NCBI GenBank assembly: GCA_021521415.1
Contig: JAIQDT010014611.1
Coordinates: 1 to 64,000 of the forward strand
DNA from: Bidens hawaiensis
Taxonomy: Eukaryota; Streptophyta; Magnoliopsida; Asterales; Asteraceae
DNA: 64,000 nt
Reading direction: 5' to 3'
Shown here: piece after piece, positions 12,129 through 23,648 of the stretch
Numbering within the stretch: position 1 is the stretch's first letter
Layout of the letters: each line of letters begins with the position of its first letter
Notes under the pieces: model-generated
Told to the model about the DNA's origin: nothing
The model's input: only the letters and a program-made list of their open reading frames with translations
Databases searched by the model: none
Translations under genes and position numbers: made by a program

Positions 12129-14998
12129 CGTTAGCGATTCTACAGTATAGGGTTCTATAGTTTCACTAATCGGTATATTTCCAAATGATAGGAGGTTAAC
12201 AGGAACTAACTTCTATCGACGACCGTAAAAATATCGCTGAAGCCCATTGATTTAAAACTACAACGTACTTAATACCACCTTTGGTTCATGACGTGCTTTA
12301 TTCGAATTACTCACAAAGGCACGGCTCCTTGCTTGATCAGCGGTTGATGCTTGTCATGAGGTTCGTCTTCCAACGACACCTTGGTTCAACTTTGGGCAAT
12401 TTCTCTTGAAACGTTCTGTACTGTCACATTCATAGCAAGTACAACTGTTTGGCATAATTTGATTTCTTTGGATGGATTATTATTGAAGTTGTTGGGTTCG
12501 GAGTGGTTGTACACGAATGGGTTGGGGTTGCCGGTTCACATGGCTTCAATTGGTTCTATAATTGGGGCATTACTTCCATCTTTACTACACTTGTGGCCTA
12601 CTATCACTCTACATTCATCTTCCTGCCGATAACCATATTTTCCACATTTAGGGAAGGACCCTTCATGCGGTTCATGTTTTCACACCAGAACTAGTCTTGG
12701 TATAATTCTGGATTGTAGGGCATACCTACTTATTCACAAGTCTATTTTGCACTATACCTTTATCATTTCTCTTCTTTAGCACTCGACGTCTCACCTAACG
12801 TCCTTCCATTCCGCTTCCCATAAAGTCGAATATATCAATGCTGGCTTGTGACTCAACCCTTCCAAATGTTGTATATTTTACATGGTTGACTATACTCCTT
12901 ATCGATGGAGTTAGTCCCAATATAGCGCTCACTTCGCTTAGTTTCAGGAGTAATTAGCCATGTTACCAGACATGACAATTCCTTCAAACGATTAGCGTGT
13001 TCTATGTGATCAGCACACAACATTTCTATCTTCCATAACTCAGTTTCCAATCTCTGAACTTAATTATTCGAATAAAAGTGCTCTAGCACAAGAATTTTAA
13101 ATTCCGACCATATCATCTGAGTAATAATTTTCTAACTATAATTTTGTACCATCGTGTTCCATCACGATACAACATAATCTACCAACATATCTGTAGCATA
13201 TTTCACTACACAATGTTCTAGACTCTTGCCAATATTCTTAACCATTTCGATCTTTTCTATCCACTCGCTAATCTATTCCTCCCTTTACCATCAATAAACT
13301 CTTAATAATTTCTTTAACACAACCAACAAACATATCCTTCATACCGGATCTTATTCATTACGACTACTAGTCATGTTTAGTTTATAACTAACACTTGTAG
13401 TCATAATAGTATTCGGTGGAACATTATCACTCTTAGTAATAACACTAAGAGTTGAAGTGTTCATAATCATGTGATTGCTCGATCTATAATTCTGCGATCA
13501 CATTTGCATCAACACTAGCAGTGATCTGTGATACGACACTCGGTATCATCATCTGCTATCTTTGAGCAACCAACTGAATCATATCAATCTCCATCATTGG
13601 AGTTACTCTTTTTATGTCATTCTGCCGTACTCATCCCGTACGCAGTAATCAATACTAATCTCACCGTATAACTCGTTACCAGCTCAATCATAACAACAGG
13701 TACACATACACACCAAATATTATCACACATATTACACATACCAGTATCTAGTATATATGTCCCACAAATATAATAACATATGGACTTAACCTGACGTCGG
13801 TTGACGTTTAAATATGTTTCATAACCCTTGTCACCAACTGACATATAGATCTTTCTCAACAAAGATCAATGTTTAATATGCTTGATTTCAATATCCTTCT
13901 GCATGTCAGCATAACCGATACATGCTCACCGTGAGCACCAAACGATTACGTACCACGGAGTTATAATATCTGTGTCTATTCGTATATCCGGCATACACAG
14001 TATACCATCTACGAATAATAACCAACTATGCTATAATGATTCCAACACCTCTTTGTGTATGGGTAATCATTCTATTCGAGTATACATGGGTATAGGCATC
14101 TAATAGATGTAAGGTTAACATAGGAAGTTGCAAGGTTCAAGGTAATCGCGCAACATGGGTTGCCTTCAAATATTATTAATTACCATTAGGGGAAACTCTA
14201 TCACTTGCTCAGTCAATGTCCTTAGGCGTTCTAGGTTTGCTAAAATCAGTAATTCTCGATCTGGAGGTGGTATGTCTCATATGTTTGAGAGTGAGCAATA
14301 CATATATATATATATATATTTCTTTATATTATTTTTATCTGCTCATTTATTATCAAACTCATTATTATTATTATTTTATTTTATTTATTTATTTATTTAT
14401 TTACCTTAATGGAATAAGAACGGGTTCAGGTACAGGTCCGTCCGTAAGTGAGGGTTGGCGGTTCGGGTGAACATAGGGGGTTATTAGGATATACGGTACC
14501 GGTGTTGGTAGGGTAAGGGATTTATCAATTTTGGTTGGGAGTGACGGTTACTAGATATTTCTGGTTAATGTCAAACGGGAGATCTAACTTGGTACTATCA
14601 TAACTATGGCCCGATAAGTCAGACTCATTATCAACCGATGCTCTAAAAATTTCAGCATCCTCGGTACTTTTATTATTTCATCCCCAGGTTCCTTATCCGG
14701 GTCCTATTTCTCAATACATGAAACCACAAGATATATATACATATATATATACACACATTAGCACGCATAAATAATATTATATACTTTACACATATGTTGC
14801 CATTTTTACCTATTAATGTTCCTCGTGACTTCCCATGAGTTCCCTCGTGCGGACAAGTCTGTTATTATGTTCCGGACCATAATTACTCACTTGTCCGTCC
14901 AAGTTCATCCAGCTCTCGTCACTATAAATTATTAGTTGATATTCAGATCCTATAATACTTGAGCTACTGGTTATATTTTAGGTATCTTTTAAAGACAT
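12129..14998 (-). pseudogene. Degenerate gag of the chromovirus
   Basis: A candidate gag start lies at 14996-14998, about 20 bp inside the primer-binding site, followed at once by an in-frame stop and then by a serine-rich and acidic N-terminus. At 12396-12437 the minus strand encodes CYECDSTERFKRNC, a nucleocapsid zinc knuckle (C-x2-C-x4-H-x4-C) in which the histidine is replaced by arginine. The body between them is full of stops. A (TA)n tract (14299-14321) and an ATTT-rich tract (14360-14402) have expanded in it. It would have formed the virus-like particle; this copy cannot. Confidence 0.72.
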
Positions 14999-15019
14999 CC
15001 TAATTCTTTTATAACCAAT

Positions 15020-15034
15020 GGCTCTGATACCAAC
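15020..15034 (-). promoter_or_regulatory. Primer-binding site, initiator tRNA-Met
   Basis: The minus strand reads TTGGTATCAGAGCC three bases inside the 5' LTR, complementary to the 3' end of initiator tRNA-Met. It sets the element orientation. Confidence 0.9.
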
Positions 15035-15037
15035 TTC

Positions 15038-18020
15038 TGTAACACCCCGTAACCGCAGCGGAAACGTAAACGGGATGCAACAGACACCTCTGATATCAAC
15101 CACATTGTTTATAAAGAAAAACTGAATGCATTAATATACTTCAAATTACATTATCTTGTATTCCATTACCGTCTAGGTGATACACACATCATACAATACG
15201 ATACATAATTCTATCTGTTATAATGTATCCTAACATCCCGCACGCAAATCTTACACACATCAAGCACTTAGCACGTAAGCAATCACTTCATCTTAATTGT
15301 ACCTGAAAAGCATGTGAGAAAACGGGTCAACTACGAATAGTTGGTGAGTTTCACAATTCGAGTAAACCATGATAAATCATTATCAAAATATAATATTATC
15401 TGGGGACACTGTTAACCCAGTACTGTACTCATTCTGGGGGCAACGTTAACCCAGAAACACTTCCAAAGACATCTGGGGACACAGTTAACCTAGTAACACT
15501 TCCAAAGACATCTGGGGACACAGTTAACCCAGTAACACTTCCAAAGACATCTGGGGACACTGTTAACCCAGTACTGTACCCATTCCGTACGATTCCCGTA
15601 CAATCAAATATTTATAAATACACGCAAATCCATGCGTTCAGTATTTACTTAAACATCTCAGTAAAAACATGCTTCCGCCCCGAGAAAATATTCGAAAACA
15701 GTTCAGAAAAAGGGGCTCGTGAAACTCACCTTAGCACATGCAAGCAGGTAACAACAATCATTATCAGTTAACACGTCCAATCTGTAATATGATCCCCACG
15801 ATCGTTACTATACACTCATTATTAATATAACTTTAACCAAGTTAACCGGTATATCTGGGGACACTGTTAACCCAGCACTGTACCCGTTCTGGGGGCAATG
15901 TTAACCCAGAAACACTTCTCCGGACTCAGATTGTGATGTCAATTAGAGTTCCATGGTCACAACTACTATTAGTCGTTTTTCTCGTTTTGCGTGCCTAGCA
16001 CGGTTATCCGTTTTTACGTTTCAAAAATGAGTTTGGTCACACACGACCCGAAAGTAGTGGTTGACTGATAATTTAATTAAAGTTGTGAGATTTGAGCTCG
16101 GTTTAGACGCCCTGATTGGCCGCGGGTCCCGTTTCCGTCTTTGACGTACCGGAAACTGTTAAAAAAGGTTAAAATTACTCAAATCTTCCGAATTATGTTC
16201 GGATGATTTATTTTTACTTGTTTAACTCAATTATATGAAAATAGTTCATTTTTAGGGTTTTTATACACCAGTCAGCTCGCTTAAGCGAACTTCACCGGTT
16301 TACGCGTTTTAACTTTAAAAGTTTGATAATTAGCACAAATAATTATCCGTTTAATCTTGAATCTTGAAATTTTGCACAAATCACTTTTTAACAGTGGGGA
16401 ATTTTATAAAAATATTTCCAGAATTAATTCTTATATTTAAAATTTATTTACCTATTTTTAAACACCATTTAAACACTAAATATGTCGTAAATACCAAACG
16501 ATCTTAGAAAAATCCCAAATTTTTCTTGGATGTCCCCTGCCATCCACATAGTCCCTTGTAATTTTTCCAGAACCAAAATCTTCTTTTACATGCCATTTTC
16601 ACTAAAATCGAGCTAGAAAACCCTAGAACTCGTTTAACCGAAAAGCCTACTTAGACTTCTCCAACTGACCTCAAATTTTTTGTGTGACTTATACATGATA
16701 TAAAAAGCTTATCTGAAATTTTCCAGAATTTTTCATGATATTTAACTATTTTTCACCATTTTTAGCCAAAACCGAGCATTAAATTCACCAAATATTCATC
16801 CTTTATCCAAAAATTACCAAAAATTCACAGAACTCTTATTTTCATGTGTAGAACATCCTTGTAAAATTTCATGACCTAACTCTAAACCATCAACAATCTG
16901 TCCCAAAACACATACACCGAACATAAACCGAATATACCTTTCGTTTTCCGCCACTACAAGCTACAAACTCGTCTTTCCGCCTTATCTACCACTAAGCACA
17001 GAGCCTACAAACAACATACCACAATACCAAGCAAGTTACACTCACGATCAAGCCATTTCTTTCATGGTTTCGGTTATGATTCCAAAAACAAAGATTTAAC
17101 CGTAAAAATTCGTTTTTGATTCGTTTAACTCCTTTCTTGGACCAAGATCCCTTGTATAACCCGTATACATCACTTGATCATGCAAGAATCGGTTTTCATC
17201 TTTGAAACCGCATTTTCTTGCAAACAAACTCAAGAAACGAAGATGGAAACGTATATAACTCGATTATTTACCTTGTTTTCTTGCTAAAAACTCTCGGTTT
17301 TGGATCATGATCTTGAGAGGATTGATGAGCTTGGATGGATTGTTGTAAAAAAAAGAAATGAGAAAGGGGGTTGGACCCTTAGGTCCGATCGGATTAATGA
17401 GGGGGGTGGGGTGGGACCCACCTCTCCATTCTAGGCCACATGTTTGGATTCTCGTAATCCGGATAATGTTTTGGATAATCTGGTTCAGTTCGTTTTTCGG
17501 TTAAATGTTTAATTCGGCTTAAAACGGGGTTAAAACGGTCGTTTTTTCGGCTTAAAAATGAAATTTATATAAAACCGATTTAAGAACTTTAAAAACTGAA
17601 ACCATGACATTTATTAACTTAAAACATCATATCATTAATTATCACGCATCTTTTTCGGCTTGATCGATCATCTCTTGCTCGGTTTGGTATTAAAGGTTTC
17701 GTTTAATGCACCGACGTACTATTAAATCGAAATCCTTTTTCTGTGCTTTAATCCACTTATCCCGAAGCTTTAATACTTCGTAACATCACTAAATATCATA
17801 TATCTCGTCTATAATTGAACCCTCGATTCATTCGGGTTTCAAGAACTATCGATCGATTAATCGCATATTCAATACGATGAATTATATATTCACGTACAAT
17901 CAGTACAGTGAACCATGTATTCTCGTATAATTACCATGGTAACTCATGTACCCGACATAAAATATGACGTAACTATCGTCTACCGGTTAGGGTATCCCTG
18001 GTTTCATCGGAATCGTTACA
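15038..18020 (-). repeat. 5' LTR of the chromovirus
   Basis: This is the partner of 6324-9300, with identical TGTAAC...GTTACA termini. It contains the same CTGGG/CCCAG minisatellite (15400-15572 and 15856-15915). The open frame starting at 17915 crosses the LTR edge into gag of the host element and is not a gene. Confidence 0.9.
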
Positions 18021-18025
18021 ATCTC

Positions 18026-19748
18026 TCGCAGCATTTTCCTTCTCTTGAAGCTCCAACCTCGGATTCATTGCCTTATTCTAAGTCTCTTAATCTGCCTTCA
18101 TTTGCTTCAAAAAATCCATAACGTCTTTCATAGACTCGTCCTTGTTACCCGAAGAATTTCCTTGCCCCTAGTGATAGTTCTTTTGATAACCCTAGTTATA
18201 ACCCCCAGAATCTCTCTGATTGTACCCACTCTGACTGCTTCCCGAACTATTATCATACTTTTTTTTGGTTCGACTGATAACCTGTCTTCTGAGAACTGCC
18301 CTGAAAATTCGGGTTCTCTTGTGTGTTCGGGTTTCCATAACTGAAGTTCGGATGATTTCTGAGGCCCGGATGGTAGGTATTCGAATTCATGTTATTGTAT
18401 CTCCTTTCACCCTGCACATAATTAACCTCCTCTTCCTCAGTTTCTTCCTCTCGGGCAACCCCGCAACTTGCAACTTCTTGCCCTAACTCACCACAACCTT
18501 CACATACTGGATATGTTTTTCTCAAATTTCCAGCTCCTTGTACACCTGCAACCAACAACCTATCCATCTTCTTTTCCAGTCTATCCATTCTATCATCTGA
18601 ACCATGACTTTCAACTACTTTTACAACCTCCCTTTTTGACATCATGTTCGACTGTGCTTGTCTCTTTGAATTACTCGCATGTCTCTCCAAATGTCCCCAA
18701 TCCTCGTTTTCGTCATTTGCAAGAAAAGATCCATTCGTGGTGGCTTGGAGGTCACAAACATCATCATTTGAGAGACTATCAAGGAATGCCTTTATCAATT
18801 CCCATAAGGCAATCCCATGATGTGGACAAGTCCTCAACAATCGTTTAAACCTTTTGAATGATTCATAGAAGGTTTCACCGGTGATCTGCTGAAATTTCCG
18901 AATGTTGTTACGGGCCTCTGTGGTTCTCTGTGGAGTATAATACTCGTCTAAAAACTGTTGTGCCAAGTCTCCCCAAGTGAAAATACTAGTTGATGGCAAC
19001 GATAGAAACCACTGCTTTGCCGCATTTTTCAAACTAAACTGGAAAACTACCATCTTCACCTCTTCCGCAGTAAAGCCTTGACTCGATATGAGTGTGCATA
19101 TTGAGTTGAAGTCACTCAAGTGTAGGTATGGATCTTCTGTATCCTTTCCATGAAATGTAGGTAATCTCGTCAAACTATTCTGCCTTACCGAAAAAGTTCT
19201 TCCACGTTTGACTGGAAGGATGATCGGTAAAGGATTCGTAGCCATTTGTGGAATGAAGTGGCTTTGAACGCCTCTGACTGGCGGTGGAAAAATGCGCTTG
19301 GAACTCCATCATCAAAATAATAGTACGGCTGTTCAGGGTTTTGTTGCCGTCTTGGAGCTCGATCTCTCTGATTTTCCGGATGATTCTATCTAATCTCCTG
19401 GTCATCACAGAGATCTTGTTGCTGATATCAACCCCTTTGTTCATCTCTAAATTTCTCCTCATCCTCAGAATCAAAACCAAAATCATCCCCTATATGTCAA
19501 TCTTCCACCCCTGCACAAGCACGATTAATCTCGGGTCTTTCCTCTCTCAATTCAGCATGTCGTTGACGATTCACTGGGGCTGATCTAATTGACAAGTTGT
19601 CATTCATGTTCCTGGGATTACGGTTAACATTTCTTTGGTTGAACAAATTACGGTTTATGTCACGGTTAACATTATGGTTTTATGGAACTGGTTGTTCTTG
19701 GTTATGTGGTTGGTAAACATTTGGGTCTCTTCAGTTTCGGGTACTCAT
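18026..19748 (-). pseudogene. gag of the Athila-like element, broken
   Basis: The longest open part (18253-19245, 330 codons) carries a Retrotrans_gag core with LPTFHGKDTEDPYLHLSDF, QWFLSLP, TWGDLAQQFLDEYY and FYESFKRFKRLLRTCPHHG, the usual plant gypsy capsid signature. After it comes a coiled, charged region and an Asn/Gln/Gly-rich tail. The true start is probably 19746-19748, beginning MSTRN, followed by QPHNQEQPVP and several in-frame stops. A frameshift separates this N-terminus from the PPPVRGVQSHFIPQ segment that leads into the core. Downstream of 18253 the frame has further stops before it reaches the chromovirus insertion point. Gag would assemble particles and package element RNA. 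Confidence 0.88.
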
Positions 19749-19989
19749 GGTCTCTTCTTTTGGTGTTATGATTTCAAGTATTTGGTTTAGTATGGGTCTC
19801 TAAGCTGCTCGGTTTCGTCTTGCTGTTTTCTCGATTTCGGGATCAAACTGGAGCGGCTCTTTCTCACGGGAATATCTCGTCTGCATCAACTTGTGAAGTT
19901 ACCTGCACAGACACAAACACTAACACCCCGCGTAAAATCAACGAAGAAAAAATAAAAACTAAGCTAAACTAGAACTTTGCGCGTTGATT

Positions 19990-20006
19990 CCCCGAAAACG
20001 GCGCCA
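19990..20006 (-). promoter_or_regulatory. Primer-binding site, tRNA-Asp type
   Basis: The + strand reads CCCCGAAAACGGCGCCA, which matches the 3' end of plant tRNA-Asp except for two bases (GC to AA) in the middle. It lies three bases from the 5' LTR and supports the Athila-like assignment and minus orientation. Confidence 0.85.
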
Positions 20007-20009
20007 TTT

Positions 20010-21309
20010 TGATCGATGTCGAAAGGTCAATCAAAAACACTTATAAAATACCTTTACTAGCTAGGTCAAGTAAGGTGTCGAATCCGCAGGGAATCAATGG
20101 AAAGTGCAAGTGGAACTCAATTTCTATCATAAAAATACTTAAAAGTGGACAAACGATGTCAAGCAGTTTAAAAGAGGAGTTTGTTAACAATTATGTGAAA
20201 ATAACCAAACTCCAGGGTTCGGGTTTTGCAGCAAGTTAAGGAATTGATAAAACTCTTTGGACGGTTTCTTATAAAATATGTAAATCAAAAGACTTAATGA
20301 TTGACTGTGTTGATCGTCAGAACTGAATCCGAACAATTGAAATGAAAATCTATTTGATAATCGGTTTTACTTGTTGAAACACAAAATCAATAATATGGTT
20401 AACGATAAACGGGTCAATGACGAAAGAACTTAATCCTAATTGTTGATGACTACAAATCAATTAACTAACAAAAGATTAAGTAATCAATTAATAAAAACCG
20501 TTTAAGCACAAAAGCAAACACAAAGAATTGATCAACCAATTGATTAATCAATTCCAAATCCAAAGTTAAAGCATAGAATAACAAAACCTAACATGGAACT
20601 CAACCCTACACCCGAAGATGGTTATGAAACCTTTAGCCTAGCATCTCGATCTTCATACCCTTAATGATTGTGTTGGAGAAAGAATTCATGGATCAATCGC
20701 GTGATTAAGGTGTGTATTGGTGGTGTAAGATAGCCTCCAAAAAGTCCCACAACTGATAATAATTGAATAATTTCGACCTTAGGGTTTTATGGCTTTAAAT
20801 ATAGAAGAAAATCACCAAAATCCCCTTTTCCGCAGACCCAGCCGTAAGCTACGGCTGGGCCACCGTAAGCTACGCTAGGGCCGTATCTTACGGCCTTCAG
20901 CCTCTGCCTTACAGCTCCCATTATGTCATTTTCATATTCTCCTTGTCGATAAACCCAATGTTCATATATTATGGGTTCCGTAACTCATTTTCTAGCACCG
21001 GATATACCCGTTTTACTTTAGGTGCGCATGGATCACTTCCGAACTCATTTCTGTATAAAATCTTCATTCCAACTCCGTTTTCCTCCTTGTCTGCGGCCAC
21101 GTCTTAGTATTTAAATTCTCTATCATATCATATATCATTACTTTCATTTCCACTCCATCATGAATGCTCCAAATTCGCTTCTTTAAGCTCTTTTAAACTC
21201 CGATCACCTGTAATCACAAACGCACTCAAAGTACTCGTGTTCACAATATTTAACTAATTAAAACACACAAAATTAAACACTTAACGCATATATTTTCACC
21301 CGCATATCA
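20010..21309 (-). repeat. 5' LTR of the Athila-like element
   Basis: This is the partner of 1679-2950. It starts TGATCGATG, ends GCATATCA, and is followed by the CCTAA duplication at 21310-21314. It has visibly more differences from its partner than the two chromovirus LTRs have from each other, which agrees with this element being the older host. The palindromic GCCGTAAGC words lie at 20840-20896. Confidence 0.88.
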
Positions 21310-21314
21310 CCTAA

Positions 21315-22014
21315 TTTTTTGGTTTAAGTCCTAGTGCCCATCTTCCAAGCTACAAGGCCCAAACCAGTTAAATCTCTTTTTTATTTTAAAATTATATATC
21401 TGAAATGTCGTTGCTACTCTATCTCCAAAGTCAAATCGATGATTGAACACTAACATATGTGAAGAACAATACAGAAACAACTCCATGTTGTAGAGTTCCA
21501 CTCTACTTACTCTATTGCCACCGCCCGTCGTGCGCCAACACTATCAGATCAGGAGTGTTGTTGCGTCTGTTGTCTTTATCTGGTACACCGAGCTACTGGT
21601 TTACTAGTATATTTTGTTGAATAATAGATAAAGTGATTTATGTATCGATGTTATAGGCTTATTGTTAATTGTTATATATTGTCAATTTGTCATATAGCGT
21701 CTGACTGTTTGCTTGTCCATATATAAAATTAATATTTTAACTTTGTTATGAACTTAGGATATTTTATAATCTTGTTAATTGTTAGTTTTTTATTTACTGA
21801 ATTGTTGGCTTATAAGTTTTCATAGGTATTGTAAGTCGTAGCGAACATGACTAACTTTCTTGTTACATAATTTTTTGTATATCCTTTTTTGCCTGTTTAG
21901 TGAATTGATGATGTCTTTACCAGTAAAACAAAAACAATGTGATCATTTTTTACCCTCTTGTATAATTGTATTTATTGTTTTGTTTTGTAAATTGATTTGC
22001 TTGGTGTTCATTTT
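21315..22014. other. Intergenic, AT-rich
   Basis: No gene or clear repeat is visible. The sequence is AT-rich with short open frames only. It may be intron-like sequence belonging to the degenerate zinc-finger fragment that follows, but I cannot prove that. Confidence 0.35.
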
Positions 22015-22333
22015 GGAACAAAAAGAAAAGTTCCATATCAAGTGAAATTCATCTAGTAGTAGTGATGGTCCGAGACATATCTCTACTCCTACTATGCCTA
22101 AATTTGTCAATTTGAATAATCTTCCGGGGGATCTCGTTGATAAGAGAGCATTTTCAGATTTTCATACAAATCAAGGAGATAAGATAAGAAAATATTTGTT
22201 AAAATGACCATGCCAACCACATGAACATAAGTTCCCAAAAACAAAATATGTGGATAAAAATTTCCTGTCGGATTTTATTGTGCACCCGTACAAAAATTTG
22301 TTGTATCCGCCTCATACTAAACTCAAAATATAA
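22015..22333 (+). pseudogene. TTF-type zinc-finger fragment of a hAT-like transposase
   Basis: One + frame reads through LNNLPGDLVDKRAFSDFHTN, DKIRKYLL, a stop, then PCQPHEHKFPKTKY and NFLSDFIVHPYKNLLY. The RKYLL-x-PCQP-HxHxFP-K pattern is the N-terminal TTF-type zinc finger found in hAT-like, domesticated ZMYM1-type plant transposases (family knowledge). Stops occur before the serine run (22041-22043) and at 22204-22206. Nothing of the catalytic core follows, so this is a truncated relic. Confidence 0.62.
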
Positions 22334-23059
22334 ACCAATTATGAGTAGAACTCTTATAAAATTATCCCAATAAATTACAGGATAAACATAATGAACTTAA
22401 ACAACTCGATAACCTTAAATAACCGATCCACTAAAATCCATATTTTAAAAAACAAAACAAAGTAATGGTTGTTATGTCATAGATAGAATGAACCGGTGGT
22501 GGCTAATGCTAAAAATGTAACAACCTGTTTCATGGCGATCAGCCTTAAGACACGGTCTAACCGCCCCAGACCTTATTGATTGGGTTATGGGTCTGGTTCA
22601 GTTACCAACGGAATACCCACATGCGCCTATATTTCGTCACTATCAGTTATGAATACCTAATCCCAACCTTTAGTTTCCAACTTTGGTTGGGAGATCCAGG
22701 TCACATAATGTTTCCGTTCAGCTCAAGAAAAACATCTTTGACTCAATTTTGAGATTAAATTAAAAAAAAACATAAAAAAAATAATGATGGAATGCTATTT
22801 TGTCGTTTTTGGTATTAAAAGATAGCGGAAGTCTTTAACTAATATTTAATTAAGTTATATGGTAATCAGGTTTTTTTGGATGAATCTCAACACAACCCAT
22901 ATATTTTTTGGTGTCAAGATATAAACTTTAACTTGAACAAATAGTTTTTCATAATCATCCGTAACAAGACAGGCTTAAGGCATTATGAGTACCTTACGGG
23001 GAAATTCATAAGCCTAGGAAATCATTCCCACCTTGTACCATCATCTTTATGCCAACTCA
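22334..23059. other. Intergenic, no gene seen
   Basis: This stretch is AT-rich. From about 22510 to 22740 it has a more balanced composition and resembles a degraded LTR, starting with TGTAACAACCTG, but I find no partner copy or duplication. Confidence 0.35.

Positions 23060-23086
<27 letters not shown>
23060..23086. repeat. (CT)n microsatellite
   Basis: An uninterrupted TC/CT dinucleotide run of about 27 bp. Confidence 0.95.
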
Positions 23087-23090
<4 letters not shown>

Positions 23091-23648
23091 ATCCCGCTCC
23101 CATTTTCTATACCTTTCCAAGACCACACCCACCACCCTATAGGTTAATTGTTCTCGACTCATATTTATGGATTTTTTTTGTCGCTATTGTGTAGCCAAAT
23201 TGTTTCATATTTATGTTTTTTATCATGAGAAATGTGTTACAAATGTGTACCACTTTGTGACAAATTTCAGTGGGTAACAAAAATTCCCTAGTAATTTGCC
23301 TGTTTATCTGTCACTTCATTGTAAATTGTTTGAATGTTTCTATGATATAAACTTTTTAATCTAAAAACGCAATGCCATTTAATCGATCTATTTTTCAGTA
23401 GTGCTAAAGCATCTCAACTCAAATAAGATCACCTTGAGTTTCTGTAGCCTTATCTATGAAAAAAAAATAATAAAAATAAATAAATAAACTATGATATGTT
23501 AAGAACAAAACAATACATGTACGTTGCAACATGCATCTTTTCTCACCTGCAACTATTTTGTCTTTGGTGGTGCTTGTATTTTCACTAAAACCACTTCTAC
23601 ATCTCTTTTATCTGCGCCGTGCAGATCACGCGCAGACGTTGGGCTATT

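Larger units (their letters stand above)
6324..18020 (-). mobile_element. Tekay-type chromovirus (Ty3/gypsy), complete boundaries, coding region decayed
   Basis: This is an 11.7-kb LTR retrotransposon on the minus strand, inserted in the Athila-like element. The LTRs are 6324-9300 and 15038-18020, about 3.0 kb each, with TGTAAC/GTTACA termini. The duplication ATCTC is perfect at 6319-6323 and 18021-18025. The primer-binding site next to the right LTR matches initiator tRNA-Met, and a G-rich polypurine tract follows the left LTR. The internal region (5.7 kb) holds gag, protease, RT, RNase H, integrase and a chromodomain-like tail in minus order, all with stops or frameshifts. Long LTRs, the tRNA-Met primer and the chromodomain-like end fit the Tekay/Del lineage. 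By eye the two LTRs differ at only about 1-2 % of sites. Confidence 0.9.
1679..21309 (-). mobile_element. Athila-like Ty3/gypsy element with gag and protease only, host of a nested chromovirus
   Basis: This is a complete LTR retrotransposon read on the minus strand. Its LTRs are 1679-2950 and 20010-21309. The 5-bp duplication CCTAA is perfect at 1674-1678 and 21310-21314. The primer-binding site beside the right LTR matches the 3' end of tRNA-Asp, as in Athila-type elements. Gag lies at 18026-19748 and a retropepsin at 5613-6318. No RT, RNase H or integrase is visible between the protease and the 3' LTR, so it looks like a gag-only (TR-GAG-like) derivative that depends on enzymes supplied by other elements. 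Removing the inserted chromovirus and one TSD copy leaves about 7.9 kb. Gag is interrupted by stops and a frameshift, so this copy is dead. Confidence 0.88.
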
